From: Pseudomonadales bacterium
Lineage (GTDB): Bacteria; Pseudomonadota; Gammaproteobacteria; Pseudomonadales; Pseudohongiellaceae
Length of the DNA: 33,589 nucleotides
Direction: 5' to 3'
NCBI GenBank assembly: GCA_022827425.1
Contig: JAJDSZ010000116.1
Coordinates: 1-33,589, forward strand
Positions 24,019 to 31,287 of the stretch are shown here, in pieces. The notes below the pieces were generated by a model. That model saw nothing but the letters and a program-made list of their open reading frames with translations. It made no database searches and was not told the origin of the DNA. Made by a program: the position numbers and the translations under genes. Position 1 is the stretch's first letter, and the number at the start of each line of letters is the position of its first letter.

Positions 24019-25379
24019 TGCCTGAGGCCGTCGACCTCGGCTACGCTTTCGGTCTGCCGCCGCGGCGGGCGATCGAGTACCTCAGGGGCAAGGGTTACGA
24101 GATATCGTGGAACTGGTGGGAGACTTGGCAGGCCGCGCACGCCAGGTCGTTCACCGTCGCCAAGGCCGCGCGGCTCGACATCCTCGCGGACATACGCTCG
24201 GAGGTCCAGCGGGCGCTGGACGAAGGCATCACCGCGCGCGAATTCGCCGCCGCGCTCGAGCCGCGACTGAAGGCGAAAGGCTGGTGGGGCCGCCAGGTCG
24301 TCGTCGATCCGGCCGGCGGCGCCGAGATGGTGCAACTCGGCAGCCCGCACCGGCTCAGGACGATATACCGGACCAACCTCCGGGTCGCCCGCGCCCAGGC
24401 CAGACAACAAATCCAGCGGGAGACGGCCGAGACGAGACCCTACTGGATGTACGTCGCCATGGACGACGCCCGGACGCGGCCGAAGCACGCCGCGCTAGAC
24501 GGCCTGGTGTTCCGCTACGACGACTCCTTCTGGGACACGCACTATCCGCCCAACGGATTCGGTTGCCGCTGTCGGGTCCGCGCATTCACCGCCGAAGAGA
24601 TCGTCGAGCGCGGCCTCGTCATATCCAGCAGCAAGGGCAAGCTCCACCAGGTCGAGCAGCGCGTCGGGCTCGACAAGCGCACCGGAGAGATCGTCGAGCG
24701 CCCGGCGACGGAATTCCGCTCCGGACGTGGGCCGACGGCGGTCCGCATGACGCCCGATCCGGGCTGGAACTACAACCCGGGCGCCGGCGGCCAGGGTGGC
24801 GGTCTGCCGCCGCTGAGCCTGCCGCCAATCGCTCCAGGTCAACGCACGTGGCGCGATCTGGCGCTGCCCGCCTCGGTGCCGGCCACGGCCGCCAACCCGC
24901 GAAGAATGCCCCCGGCCGAAGGTCGCGAGGCCCAGCGCGCCGCGGCGGAGGAAGCGCTCGGACACGCCGGCGTCGAGAAGGTTCGATTCTCCACGCGGGC
25001 CGACGGCGGCAAAGACACGCTCTTCCACCGCATTCCCCGGCCCGGCGGACTAGACGATATCTACACGACGGACTCGCTGATCGAACACGGAGTGCTCGGC
25101 AAGCCAGACGATCATCGCGAAAGATGGGCTTCTTTCGTCATACCGACCCTGCGCGATCCCGGAGAGGTATGGCTGCAAGAGGAGATTCGGGGCGGCAAAT
25201 CGATATTTCGTGAAGTCCACATCGCCACTTTTCCCGCCGATGACATCGTGGTTGTCGGGCAACAGGAGCCGAAGCTGGGCACCATCACCTGGACTTTTTA
25301 CAGGCCCAGCGAGCGGGAAAAACTGAACGAACGGCGTCGCGGGCGACTGCTCTACAGGAAACCGGAGGGGCGAAGATGA
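24018..25379 (+). CDS. MuF-type phage head morphogenesis protein with C-terminal nuclease-like domain
   Basis: A 453-residue protein. Residues 1-200 are a Mu gpF/SPP1 gp7 minor head domain: VDLGYAFGLPPRRAIEYLRGKG, then SWNWWETWQAAHARSFTVAKA, and the hallmark DDARTRPKHAALDG...PPNGFGCRC at 149-185. A Pro/Gly-rich linker spans about 235-300. The C-terminal 150 residues include a block at about 375-430 (PTLRDPGEVWL, FREVHIATFPADDIVVVG, LGTITWTFYRP). This resembles the PBECR-type (barnase/EndoU/RelE-like) nuclease domains often fused to MuF proteins. The ATG at 24018 fits the family N-terminus; an open frame upstream is the shadow of the scaffold remnant. Such proteins ride in the capsid and may be injected with the DNA. 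Nuclease function is inferred. Confidence 0.85.
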   Translation: MPEAVDLGYAFGLPPRRAIEYLRGKGYEISWNWWETWQAAHARSFTVAKAARLDILADIRSEVQRALDEGITAREFAAALEPRLKAKGWWGRQVVVDPAGGAEMVQLGSPHRLRTIYRTNLRVARAQARQQIQRETAETRPYWMYVAMDDARTRPKHAALDGLVFRYDDSFWDTHYPPNGFGCRCRVRAFTAEEIVERGLVISSSKGKLHQVEQRVGLDKRTGEIVERPATEFRSGRGPTAVRMTPDPGWNYNPGAGGQGGGLPPLSLPPIAPGQRTWRDLALPASVPATAANPRRMPPAEGREAQRAAAEEALGHAGVEKVRFSTRADGGKDTLFHRIPRPGGLDDIYTTDSLIEHGVLGKPDDHRERWASFVIPTLRDPGEVWLQEEIRGGKSIFREVHIATFPADDIVVVGQQEPKLGTITWTFYRPSEREKLNERRRGRLLYRKPEGRR

Positions 25380-25555
25380 GCGGAAATGTCGCGCCGCCGG
25401 TCGAAGAAGGATTAACCCGTTGGCCCGGACGTGTTGTCTCTAACAGCGCGGGCAGCCACGAATGCGGATTCCGTCCCGGCGGTTCCGGTCCATCGCTCAC
25501 GTCCCCGGCGGCGCAACGACAGTATAACCCCAACGCAGGAGGTATGACATCATGA
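25376..25555 (+). CDS. Small hypothetical ORF between MuF and HNH genes
   Basis: A 59-residue frame whose ATG overlaps the MuF stop (ATGA) and whose TGA overlaps the next ATG (ATGA). Start-stop overlaps on both sides suggest translational coupling, but the composition (Gly, Ser, Pro, Asn; no obvious fold) is also compatible with non-coding sequence. No family recognised. Confidence 0.35.
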   Translation: MSGNVAPPVEEGLTRWPGRVVSNSAGSHECGFRPGGSGPSLTSPAAQRQYNPNAGGMTS

Positions 25556-26025
25556 AAATCAAACGCATTGCCGGCGCCGAGTTCTACTATCCGTGCCTTG
25601 CCGCCCTGGCGGTGATGGTGATCTTGGCATTCGACGCTCACATCGAGGGCCACGCCGCGGAGCACTCACGGCCGGAGTACTCGCGGTCGGCGTTTCGCCA
25701 CTGAGTCGACACAAACCGTGACTGCCAAAACACGCGCCACGAGACACTGATCGCCTGGAGCCGGGACGCCGTCTCGTTCACGAACGGGCGCGAATGCTCG
25801 GTCTCGACTGGGTTGTGGCACGACCCATATACCGACCAGACCTACATGTCCGCCAGACGTCTGGACGTCGACCACGTCGTGCCGCTCGCGTGGGCCTGGA
25901 ACGCCGGCGCCTGGCGATGGACGCCGGAACGACGCCGCGAATTCGCCAACGACCCGGCTTCGCTGGCCGTGGAGCAGGCGCTGAGAACAATGGAGGTGGC
26001 GACATGCGACGCATGGGAAGGCTGA
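25552..26025 (+). pseudogene. Secreted HNH endonuclease interrupted by one in-frame TGA
   Basis: Preceded by AGGAGG nine bases before the ATG. One reading frame runs 157 codons with a single TGA at 25702-25704. Before it: a basic start, one hydrophobic segment (CLAALAVMVILAF) and SRSAFRH. After it: VDTNRDCQNTRHETLIAWS, then TGLWHDPYTDQ, LDVDHVVPLAWAW and REFANDP. Together these give the layout of secreted DUF1524/GmrSD-C-like HNH nucleases, where a tryptophan normally follows FRH, so TGG has probably become TGA. The usual C-terminal N-x-x-K-G segment is also missing; the frame ends with the next gene's ribosome binding site. The catalytic DH is intact, but only a 50-residue N-terminal peptide would be made. 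Confidence 0.75.
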
Positions 26026-26860
26026 AGCATCTCCTGGCTCGGGCCTCGATTGCCCTGGCCTGCGCCGGCCTTTCGCCGGCGGCGTTCGCCGCGGACGAGC
26101 AAATCACCTCCGGCTGGGTAATCGCCGACTTGCCGGCCGCGAACGGCATGGCGGCGGCACGACGCCGTCCGATGACTCCCCGATGCCCGCTACCGGATAC
26201 TGCGCGGTCGGCGCGGACATCATCACTTTCTCCGATGGCAGCATCGGAAGCCTCGACGTAAACGCCGAGGGCGTGATCAACCTCGAAGACCTGCGGGGGT
26301 TCGAGCGGATTTTCCGGCAGGGCAACAGCACGCTGACCGCTGGCGACATCGCGGCCATCGAGCGGTATCTCGATAGCGTCGGCCAGCAATGCGTGATCAG
26401 GCAGGTCGGCACGGTCACGCCGCCCGTAACCGACCCCGATCCCGTTACGGACCCTCCCCCGCCGGCCTGCGCCGACCCGACTAACAGCCTGTGGGATTTC
26501 GCTCATACAACCTGGGATTGGTGCGACGCATCCGATGACTGGCGAGCGCTGTTCGAGGCCGACGGCTGCGAGATCTACCGCTGGGGCGACTATCTGACGT
26601 GTCAGGAGACCGTCGCGATCCCCGACGTACTGGCCCGCCAATGCGATACGGTCGGCAGCAAGGGCCGGTGCTATCATGGCGACACCCTGCGGGTCATCGG
26701 CGGATTCTCGAAAAACATCCGGCTGCCGACGACCGATTGCGCTCGCGCGGTGGCTCTCGTCTCGAACACGTGGGATTTGTGCGTCCTCCCAGGCACGAAT
26801 CCGGTGCGGGTGGTGATATCGGACGGGGCTTTCCTCGGCGAATTTGAATGGGGCACCTAG
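26004..26860 (+). pseudogene. Secreted dockerin-like (calcium-binding) protein, frameshifted
   Basis: An ATG at 26004 with GGAGGT six bases upstream opens a signal peptide (RRMGRLKHLLARASIALACAG, cut near AFA-ADE) and mature ADEQITSGWVIADLPAANG. The frame is then lost at the GGCGGCGGC run at about 26149-26157. In another frame the protein continues GGTTPSDDSPMPATGYCAVGADI and on to 26860 (at least 226 residues). This second part has an EF-hand-like LDVNAEGVINLEDL followed by LTAGDIAAIERYLDSV, the layout of a dockerin pair with only the first loop intact. A Pro/Asp/Thr linker and a cysteine-rich C-terminal domain follow. It is not a virion gene type I know; it looks like cargo inside the head module. 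Confidence 0.6.
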
Positions 26861-26866
26861 CAGCGG

Positions 26867-27382
26867 ATGGAAATCAGGATCGAGCTGGAAGACAAGGAAC
26901 TGCGCGCGGCGCTAGGCCGTCTGGTGACGGCTGGGCAGGACTTCTCTCCCGCCACCAAGGTGATCGCCGCGCATCTGCTCCGCATCACGGAGGACGCGTT
27001 CGAGCGGCAGCGCGACCCGGGGACCGGCCAGGCATGGGCCCCGCTATCCGACGTGACGCGCCGGCGGCGCGAAAAGTCCGGCCACGTCGGGGTGGGCGGC
27101 GCCAAGAAGCTCCAGGTAACGGGAAGTCTGCTTGACTCCATCGGCGCCGATTACGACGACTCGGCCGCCGTCGTCGGCACAAACCTGATATACGCGACCA
27201 CCCAGCATTTCGGCGCGAAACAGGGAGAGTTCGGGCGCGGCGGCTTCAAGACCAGGAAGGGCAGTGTTCCCATACCCTGGGGCGACATTCCGCCTCGGCC
27301 GTTTTTCGGCTTGAGCGCAGCCGACGAGCAGGCGGTCAGCGACATTTTGCGAGATCACATCGACCGCGCTTTCCGAGCGTGA
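26867..27382 (+). CDS. Mu gpG-like virion morphogenesis protein
   Basis: A 171-residue protein of the phage virion morphogenesis (Mu gpG) family. Visible hallmarks: MEIRIELEDKELRAALGRL at the start, ERQRDPGTGQAWAPLSDVTRRRR in the middle, LQVTGSLLDSIGADYDDSAAVVGTNLIYATTQHFG, and the ending IPPRPFFGLSAADEQAV. It begins six bases after the dockerin-like frame stops. In Mu-like phages gpG follows MuF and precedes the gpI protease/scaffold; here MuF is 1.5 kb upstream, separated by cargo, and protease/scaffold is missing on this side. The frame is intact. Confidence 0.9.
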   Translation: MEIRIELEDKELRAALGRLVTAGQDFSPATKVIAAHLLRITEDAFERQRDPGTGQAWAPLSDVTRRRREKSGHVGVGGAKKLQVTGSLLDSIGADYDDSAAVVGTNLIYATTQHFGAKQGEFGRGGFKTRKGSVPIPWGDIPPRPFFGLSAADEQAVSDILRDHIDRAFRA

Positions 27383-27500
27383 CAAGCCTACCTTGAATTT
27401 CGTGTTTTTCGATCACGACTGATCGTCTATGCGCGTCTGTGCGCTATTTTGGTGCAAAAGATTCGCAAGAATAACGGCGAGTTTTTCGCAGTTCTCTACA
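27383..27500 (+). mobile_element. Probable Mu-like prophage terminus
   Basis: A 118-bp AT-richer stretch follows gpG and ends in ...TTCTCTACA at 27500. From 27501 the sequence is host-like, identical to the second RTX copy near the window end. Read on the other strand the end begins TGTAGAGAACTGCG, fitting the TG...CA terminal rule of Mu-like elements. It also carries repeated TGCGAA-type motifs (CTGCGAAAAACTCGCC, TTGCGAATCTTTTGC) as candidate transposase sites. The opposite terminus and the 5-bp target duplication are not visible in the window, so this is inference from the boundary and motifs. Confidence 0.55.
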
Positions 27501-30491
27501 CTGTACGCAGATCTCGGCATGGCCGCGACGGCCTTCCACAACAAGGTCATGGTGGCCGAGCACTACACCATTGACGCCCGCATGGCGGACCCGTCCGCCA
27601 GCGTGCTGGAAGGCGTGACCGACGACGCAGACACTGCGATGATGGCGATCAACAACATCGACAACCCCCCGGCGCCCCCGGAAGAGCCGGTTGTCGGCCA
27701 GACATTCGTGCTGACCACCGTGCGCGACGATATTGACGGCACCATGGCGGACGACCTCATCGTGGCCGAGCCAGTGGCCCAGGTGAGCAACGTCTTCCAG
27801 GAAACCCTCAATCCCTTCGACGACATCGACGGCGGCGACGGCAACGACACCATCGCCATTTACGGCGTGGTCGCGGCCGAAAACCTCGAGCTCGGCGCGG
27901 AAAGCGTCAGCAACGTCGAGAATGCGATTCTCAACACCGTGGGCGGCATTACCGCCAACATGAGCCACTGGGATGGTCTGGAATCGGTCAATCTTGAATG
28001 GTATGGCAGAACCAGCGATGTCAGCGTCACTGTTGACGGCGCGATGGTCAGCGCCGAAAGGCCGTTCGGAGGTGATGTGACTATCGTCGGCGCCGCAGGA
28101 GCGGTGAATGTCGAAGCTGGCGGTAGTTCAATGGTTCACATCGGTTCGGCCGGACACACCGAATCCGTGATGGTTTCCGGAGGCGCAAGCATCACTGTTG
28201 ATGGCAACGGTCGTGGCGGTCAGTCCAAGACGATTGCCAGTGTCAGCGTGACCGGTGCTGGCAGCCACACTGAAGAGGCCGGAACCCTGGTCAAGCTAGG
28301 TGATGCGAATGAAGATGGAACCATTCCTTTGGTGGCACCTGATGGCACTGCGATTACAAACGACGGTTCAGATGACAATACTGATGCATCAGCCATCGTT
28401 TTCGATCCTTCAACCGGGATAATTAGTGGAGAACTGGATGGTGTGACCCCGACGCCTTCCGTAGGTCGTGAGATGGGCATGGAGACGGAATTCGTCAACG
28501 CCGGCGCATCTCTGAAAGTTCACTCCGATGCGATCAGCAACGTCAGCCTGACGGGAACCGACGCCATCGTCCTGGTCAAGAACGATTCCATGACCGAAGA
28601 CGAACAGCCCATGCCGGAAGACCTCCACGTCACCGTCAACAAGTACGGCAAGCACAAGGCGGGCGCCATGGCGGGCAAGCTCTGCATTGACGGCGCGGGT
28701 TCCGCTGAAAACATCATGATTGATGTGATGGGCAATTCCGATTTTGCCCTGGCCTCCAATGCGGTCAAGTCGCTCAGCGTGATGGCGGACGCCAATCTCG
28801 TGCTGGATGTGAACCGCTTCGACAAGGACAATCCCGATCTGGGGCCCTCGAATACGCTTGAATCCATCACGATTGTCGGCAGCGGCAATGTGGAGATTGC
28901 GGATGCCACTTTCGGAGGGTTGATGACAGTCGACGCGAGCGGAGCGAGCGGCGATGTCATTATTGGCAAGGGAGCCATGGGCTTTGGAAAGTCGGTCACA
29001 TCCTACATGGGTGGTTCAGGCTTCGATTGCATCAGCGTAGCCACTTTCGCAGCCAAGGGCCTGACTGTTGACCTCGGCGCCGGAAACGACATCTTCAAGG
29101 CCGGTGCGGCCAACAAGGACAGCCGGGTGGATGGCGGCGATGGCATGGACACACTCATGCTGACCAGCGCTGCGAACTCTTCCTACACTGGTGAAGACAA
29201 GAAATCGCATTCGATCTACACCAATTTCGAAACCCTGGATGCCGGAGGCAACAACAGTGCCGCGGCGGCATACGATATCGCAATGCTGGGTGTCGATAAT
29301 GTCCAGGTAACTCGCACTGCTCCGGAAACCGTCACGTTCAATAACATGAAGGACGGCATGGGCATCAGCGTTCATGGCGAGAAGCCCATGACAGCGGATG
29401 CGGATGGTGGAACCACGGCCACGATCATTCACGACATGATCGGCAGGGAGCCAGGCGAGCCCCGTTTCAGCGGACAGCTTGAGGTCGCCCTCCTTGCCAA
29501 TGGCAACAAGGATACGAAAGCCAAGACCGACGGTGAAGTGATGCTGACGCTGACGGTGGCGGTGGCGGTGGCGGTGGCGGATGAAATCGACACGCTGATT
29601 ATCAGTTCAAACGCCAATGCCAGCGCTGCCGCGGGCACGAATGCATTGACCCGTCCCACGGCCGCCGACTACCAGAATACGATCATCATGCTGGGTGTGA
29701 ACGAAGAAGGTGCCACAGTGGAAGAGATATTCGTCTCAGGAGGAGCGAAGCTGTTTATCGACGGCGCCGTTGTCGGAACCGACGCCACTGACGCGCTTAC
29801 AAAGCTGGAACTGTTGGATGCATCAGCGAACAGTGGCGGTGTTACCTTCAATGGTGGGCTTGACGTTACCGATAGTATTGCCGGACATGATCTGACCCAG
29901 GCGCTTGAGCTTTTCGGTGGCAGCGGAGCGGACACCCTGCACGGCGGCGCCGGAATCGATGAAATCACCGGCGGCGCAGGCGGTGACATGCTCGCTGGCG
30001 GTGGCGCCGCTGACATGTTCATCTACAACGCCGCATCCGAGTCGATGCTGAGCTTCGTTGGGACAGCCCGCGCTGCCCAGGGAACGGATGTGATCAGTGA
30101 TTTTCTTTCTGGCACAGACAAGATCGTGCTGTCAAAAGCAATCTGGGCCGAAGTCAGAGGGAAGCCGATCACCGAGTATTCGATAGGCGACACTGCCGAC
30201 GACGAAGGAACCAACTTGTATGGAGTCGTTGATTCCCAGGGAAAGGCTGCCGCGGGAGGTGGATTCTTCATCACGGTTGCCGCCGCGGAAAACAACGAAA
30301 ACTTGTTGGGCGGTGGAACGCAATCCACGCAACACGGAATCGTGTCGGTAACGGATACCGAAGACAACACGCGCTGGATATTCATCGACGCCAATGGCGA
30401 TGGCAAATACAGTTCGGACGATCTGGTCATCAAGCTGGTGGGCGATTCAGCGGTACCGGGTATCGCTCTTGCCGATTTCGATTCAGCCTGA
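27429..30491 (+). CDS. RTX-type secreted protein, 5'-truncated and fused to phage-end sequence
   Basis: The frame is open from an ATG at 27429 inside the putative phage end; the first 24 codons are phage-derived, and the RTX protein begins in frame at 27501 (LYADLGMAATAFHNK). The paralogue near 33.1 kb shows that about 120 upstream codons are missing. The body, about 990 residues, is acidic and strand-rich (Asp, Gly, Ala, Val; almost no Cys) with repeated VTVDGA/VSGG-like strands. At residues about 830-866 there are RTX-like nonapeptides (GGSGADTLHGGAGIDEITGG), then DVISDFLSGTDKI and a C-terminal EF-hand-like DANGDGKYSSDD. This C-terminus is that of type I secretion substrates, so the secretion operon at 13.4-17.8 kb is the likely exporter. 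Function may be adhesive or S-layer-like. Confidence 0.8.
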   Translation: MRVCALFWCKRFARITASFSQFSTLYADLGMAATAFHNKVMVAEHYTIDARMADPSASVLEGVTDDADTAMMAINNIDNPPAPPEEPVVGQTFVLTTVRDDIDGTMADDLIVAEPVAQVSNVFQETLNPFDDIDGGDGNDTIAIYGVVAAENLELGAESVSNVENAILNTVGGITANMSHWDGLESVNLEWYGRTSDVSVTVDGAMVSAERPFGGDVTIVGAAGAVNVEAGGSSMVHIGSAGHTESVMVSGGASITVDGNGRGGQSKTIASVSVTGAGSHTEEAGTLVKLGDANEDGTIPLVAPDGTAITNDGSDDNTDASAIVFDPSTGIISGELDGVTPTPSVGREMGMETEFVNAGASLKVHSDAISNVSLTGTDAIVLVKNDSMTEDEQPMPEDLHVTVNKYGKHKAGAMAGKLCIDGAGSAENIMIDVMGNSDFALASNAVKSLSVMADANLVLDVNRFDKDNPDLGPSNTLESITIVGSGNVEIADATFGGLMTVDASGASGDVIIGKGAMGFGKSVTSYMGGSGFDCISVATFAAKGLTVDLGAGNDIFKAGAANKDSRVDGGDGMDTLMLTSAANSSYTGEDKKSHSIYTNFETLDAGGNNSAAAAYDIAMLGVDNVQVTRTAPETVTFNNMKDGMGISVHGEKPMTADADGGTTATIIHDMIGREPGEPRFSGQLEVALLANGNKDTKAKTDGEVMLTLTVAVAVAVADEIDTLIISSNANASAAAGTNALTRPTAADYQNTIIMLGVNEEGATVEEIFVSGGAKLFIDGAVVGTDATDALTKLELLDASANSGGVTFNGGLDVTDSIAGHDLTQALELFGGSGADTLHGGAGIDEITGGAGGDMLAGGGAADMFIYNAASESMLSFVGTARAAQGTDVISDFLSGTDKIVLSKAIWAEVRGKPITEYSIGDTADDEGTNLYGVVDSQGKAAAGGGFFITVAAAENNENLLGGGTQSTQHGIVSVTDTEDNTRWIFIDANGDGKYSSDDLVIKLVGDSAVPGIALADFDSA
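27501..27616 (+). repeat. 116-bp perfect direct repeat, copy 1
   Basis: Identical, by direct comparison, to 33474-33589. The identity starts exactly at 27501, the base after the putative phage end, and continues to the last base of the window in copy 2, so its true length is unknown. Confidence 0.95.
29556..29579 (+). repeat. Hexanucleotide tandem repeat GTGGCG inside RTX gene
   Basis: Four consecutive GTGGCG units, preceded by two CTGACG units, encode alternating Val-Ala after Leu-Thr. Six-base units keep the frame whatever the copy number, so length changes would alter the protein only locally. Confidence 0.8.
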
Positions 30492-30529
30492 TCCCAATAA
30501 CCCGGCGGCTTCGCCGCCCCCAACCAGAA

Positions 30530-30553
30530 CCCCCGGCCTCGGCCGGGGGTTTT
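30530..30553 (+). terminator. Rho-independent terminator after RTX gene
   Basis: CCCCCGGC-CTCG-GCCGGGGG forms an eight-pair stem with a tetraloop, followed by TTTT, 38 bp after the RTX stop. A smaller hairpin GGCGGC-TTC-GCCGCC (from 30504) lies just before it. Confidence 0.9.
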
Positions 30554-30969
30554 GCGTTTCCAGGCGAGGAAAATTCTTGATCCGAGCGAGCCCGAAAGAC
30601 AAGAGAACACATGAAGCGGAGTTGTGCCTTCGAGAATGGGGCGGGGTTGGCAGCCAAATCCGACATGCCATGTGTTCAAGTGGTATTCAGAGGGGGCCAC
30701 CGGTCTCCGAAAATTGCGGCGCTGTGAAGGGCAAGGCAATGCGCCGCGGTGAATCCGGCACTGTAAAAGGGGCCCCACCAGCGCTTGCGGTCGATCTTTA
30801 CTTCGCCTGTTGGCTGACTACCTCAACGATGGCGAGGATTCTGGGTAACCGGAAGGGCGCAGAGCGACCAACGCCGACCGGGGCTAACTGGTGACAGATT
30901 TACGTACAGATGAAGTTTGGACACAGGTCTCCGGATATGCCTGGAAAGTGGGGGGAACTTCTCCCAGAA
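30554..30969. other. Gene-free stretch with IS21-like motifs
   Basis: No convincing coding frame is visible. GAACACATG (30605-30613) and CATGTGTTC (30669-30677) are a 9-bp inverted repeat. AGGGGGCCACC (near 30694) and AAAGGGGCCCCACC (near 30767) resemble the G-rich/GGCC terminal motifs I associate with IS21-family elements, so this may be an IS end remnant. No transposase fragment supports that. Together with the terminators, the tandem repeat and the antitoxin promoter it makes up the 796-bp gap 30492-31287. Confidence 0.25.
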
Positions 30970-31006
30970 AAGCAAAACCCCCGACCGAGGCGGGGTTTTG
31001 CTTTTT
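30970..31006. terminator. Bidirectional terminator-like hairpin
   Basis: AAGCAAAACCCC (30970-30981) pairs perfectly with GGGGTTTTGCTT (30992-31003), with T-runs on both strands. No gene clearly ends here on either strand, so it may be left over from a lost neighbour. Confidence 0.7.
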
Positions 31007-31026
31007 GGGGCAATTGGTCAGTACAT

Positions 31027-31140
31027 GCCATCCATGGCGTGGCACTTGAGATTCCGCCAAACCCCGGCCTTGCCATCCATGGCGAGACGGTTGAGACTTC
31101 GCCAAACCCCAGTCTTGCCTTCCATGGCAAACCGTTCAGG
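31027..31140. repeat. 45-bp tandem repeat, about 2.5 copies
   Basis: Units start at 31027, 31072 and 31117, each beginning GCC(A/T)TCCATGGC, with TTGAGA(T/C)T(C)CGCCAAACCCC in the middle of the first two. The third copy is partial. Each unit has a CCATGG palindrome. It lies between a terminator hairpin and the antitoxin promoter. Confidence 0.85.
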
Positions 31141-31253
31141 CCTTCAAGAGCTGCGCTCTTGATCGGCTGCGCCGACCGGCCTTCACCCCCCAACCTGTGC
31201 CTAAACTGCATTTGAGTGTCCTATCGCAAATCTTCTCGAACCTCGCGATCATG

Positions 31254-31283
31254 TTGACAAATCCGCATAAAAGGCGGATAAAT
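31254..31283 (+). promoter_or_regulatory. Promoter and operator of the AbiE pair
   Basis: A consensus -35 TTGACA (31254-31259) is followed after 17-18 bp by a weak -10 (GATAAA/ATAAAT). Between them ATCCGC (31261-31266) and GCGGAT (31274-31279) form a perfect inverted repeat with a 7-base spacer. AbiEi antitoxins are known to repress their own promoter by binding inverted repeats, so this is a likely operator. Transcription would start at or next to the ATG at 31288, suggesting a very short or absent leader. Confidence 0.65.
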
Positions 31284-31287
31284 AAGC

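Noticed and set aside
23674..24036. GAGGCCGTCGAC occurs in inverted orientation at the start of the capsid gene and at the start of MuF, suggesting an invertible switch
   Set aside because: Inverting the segment between the copies would separate the scaffold-capsid junction, which looks natural, and would fuse the capsid start to MuF. Both copies simply encode Glu-Ala-Val-Asp.
30640..30760. Cobalamin-riboswitch-like look around GGTGAATCCGGCACTG
   Set aside because: The conserved B12-box and the other core elements are absent, and no cobalamin gene lies nearby.
31027..31140. 45-bp repeats considered as a CRISPR array
   Set aside because: Only two and a half head-to-tail units with no unique spacers, and no cas genes.
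30900..31211. Leftward 103-codon frame across the terminator hairpin and 45-bp repeat
   Set aside because: Its KPRLGRGFCFSG-type stretch is the usual artefact of translating a terminator hairpin, and the rest is the tandem repeat.
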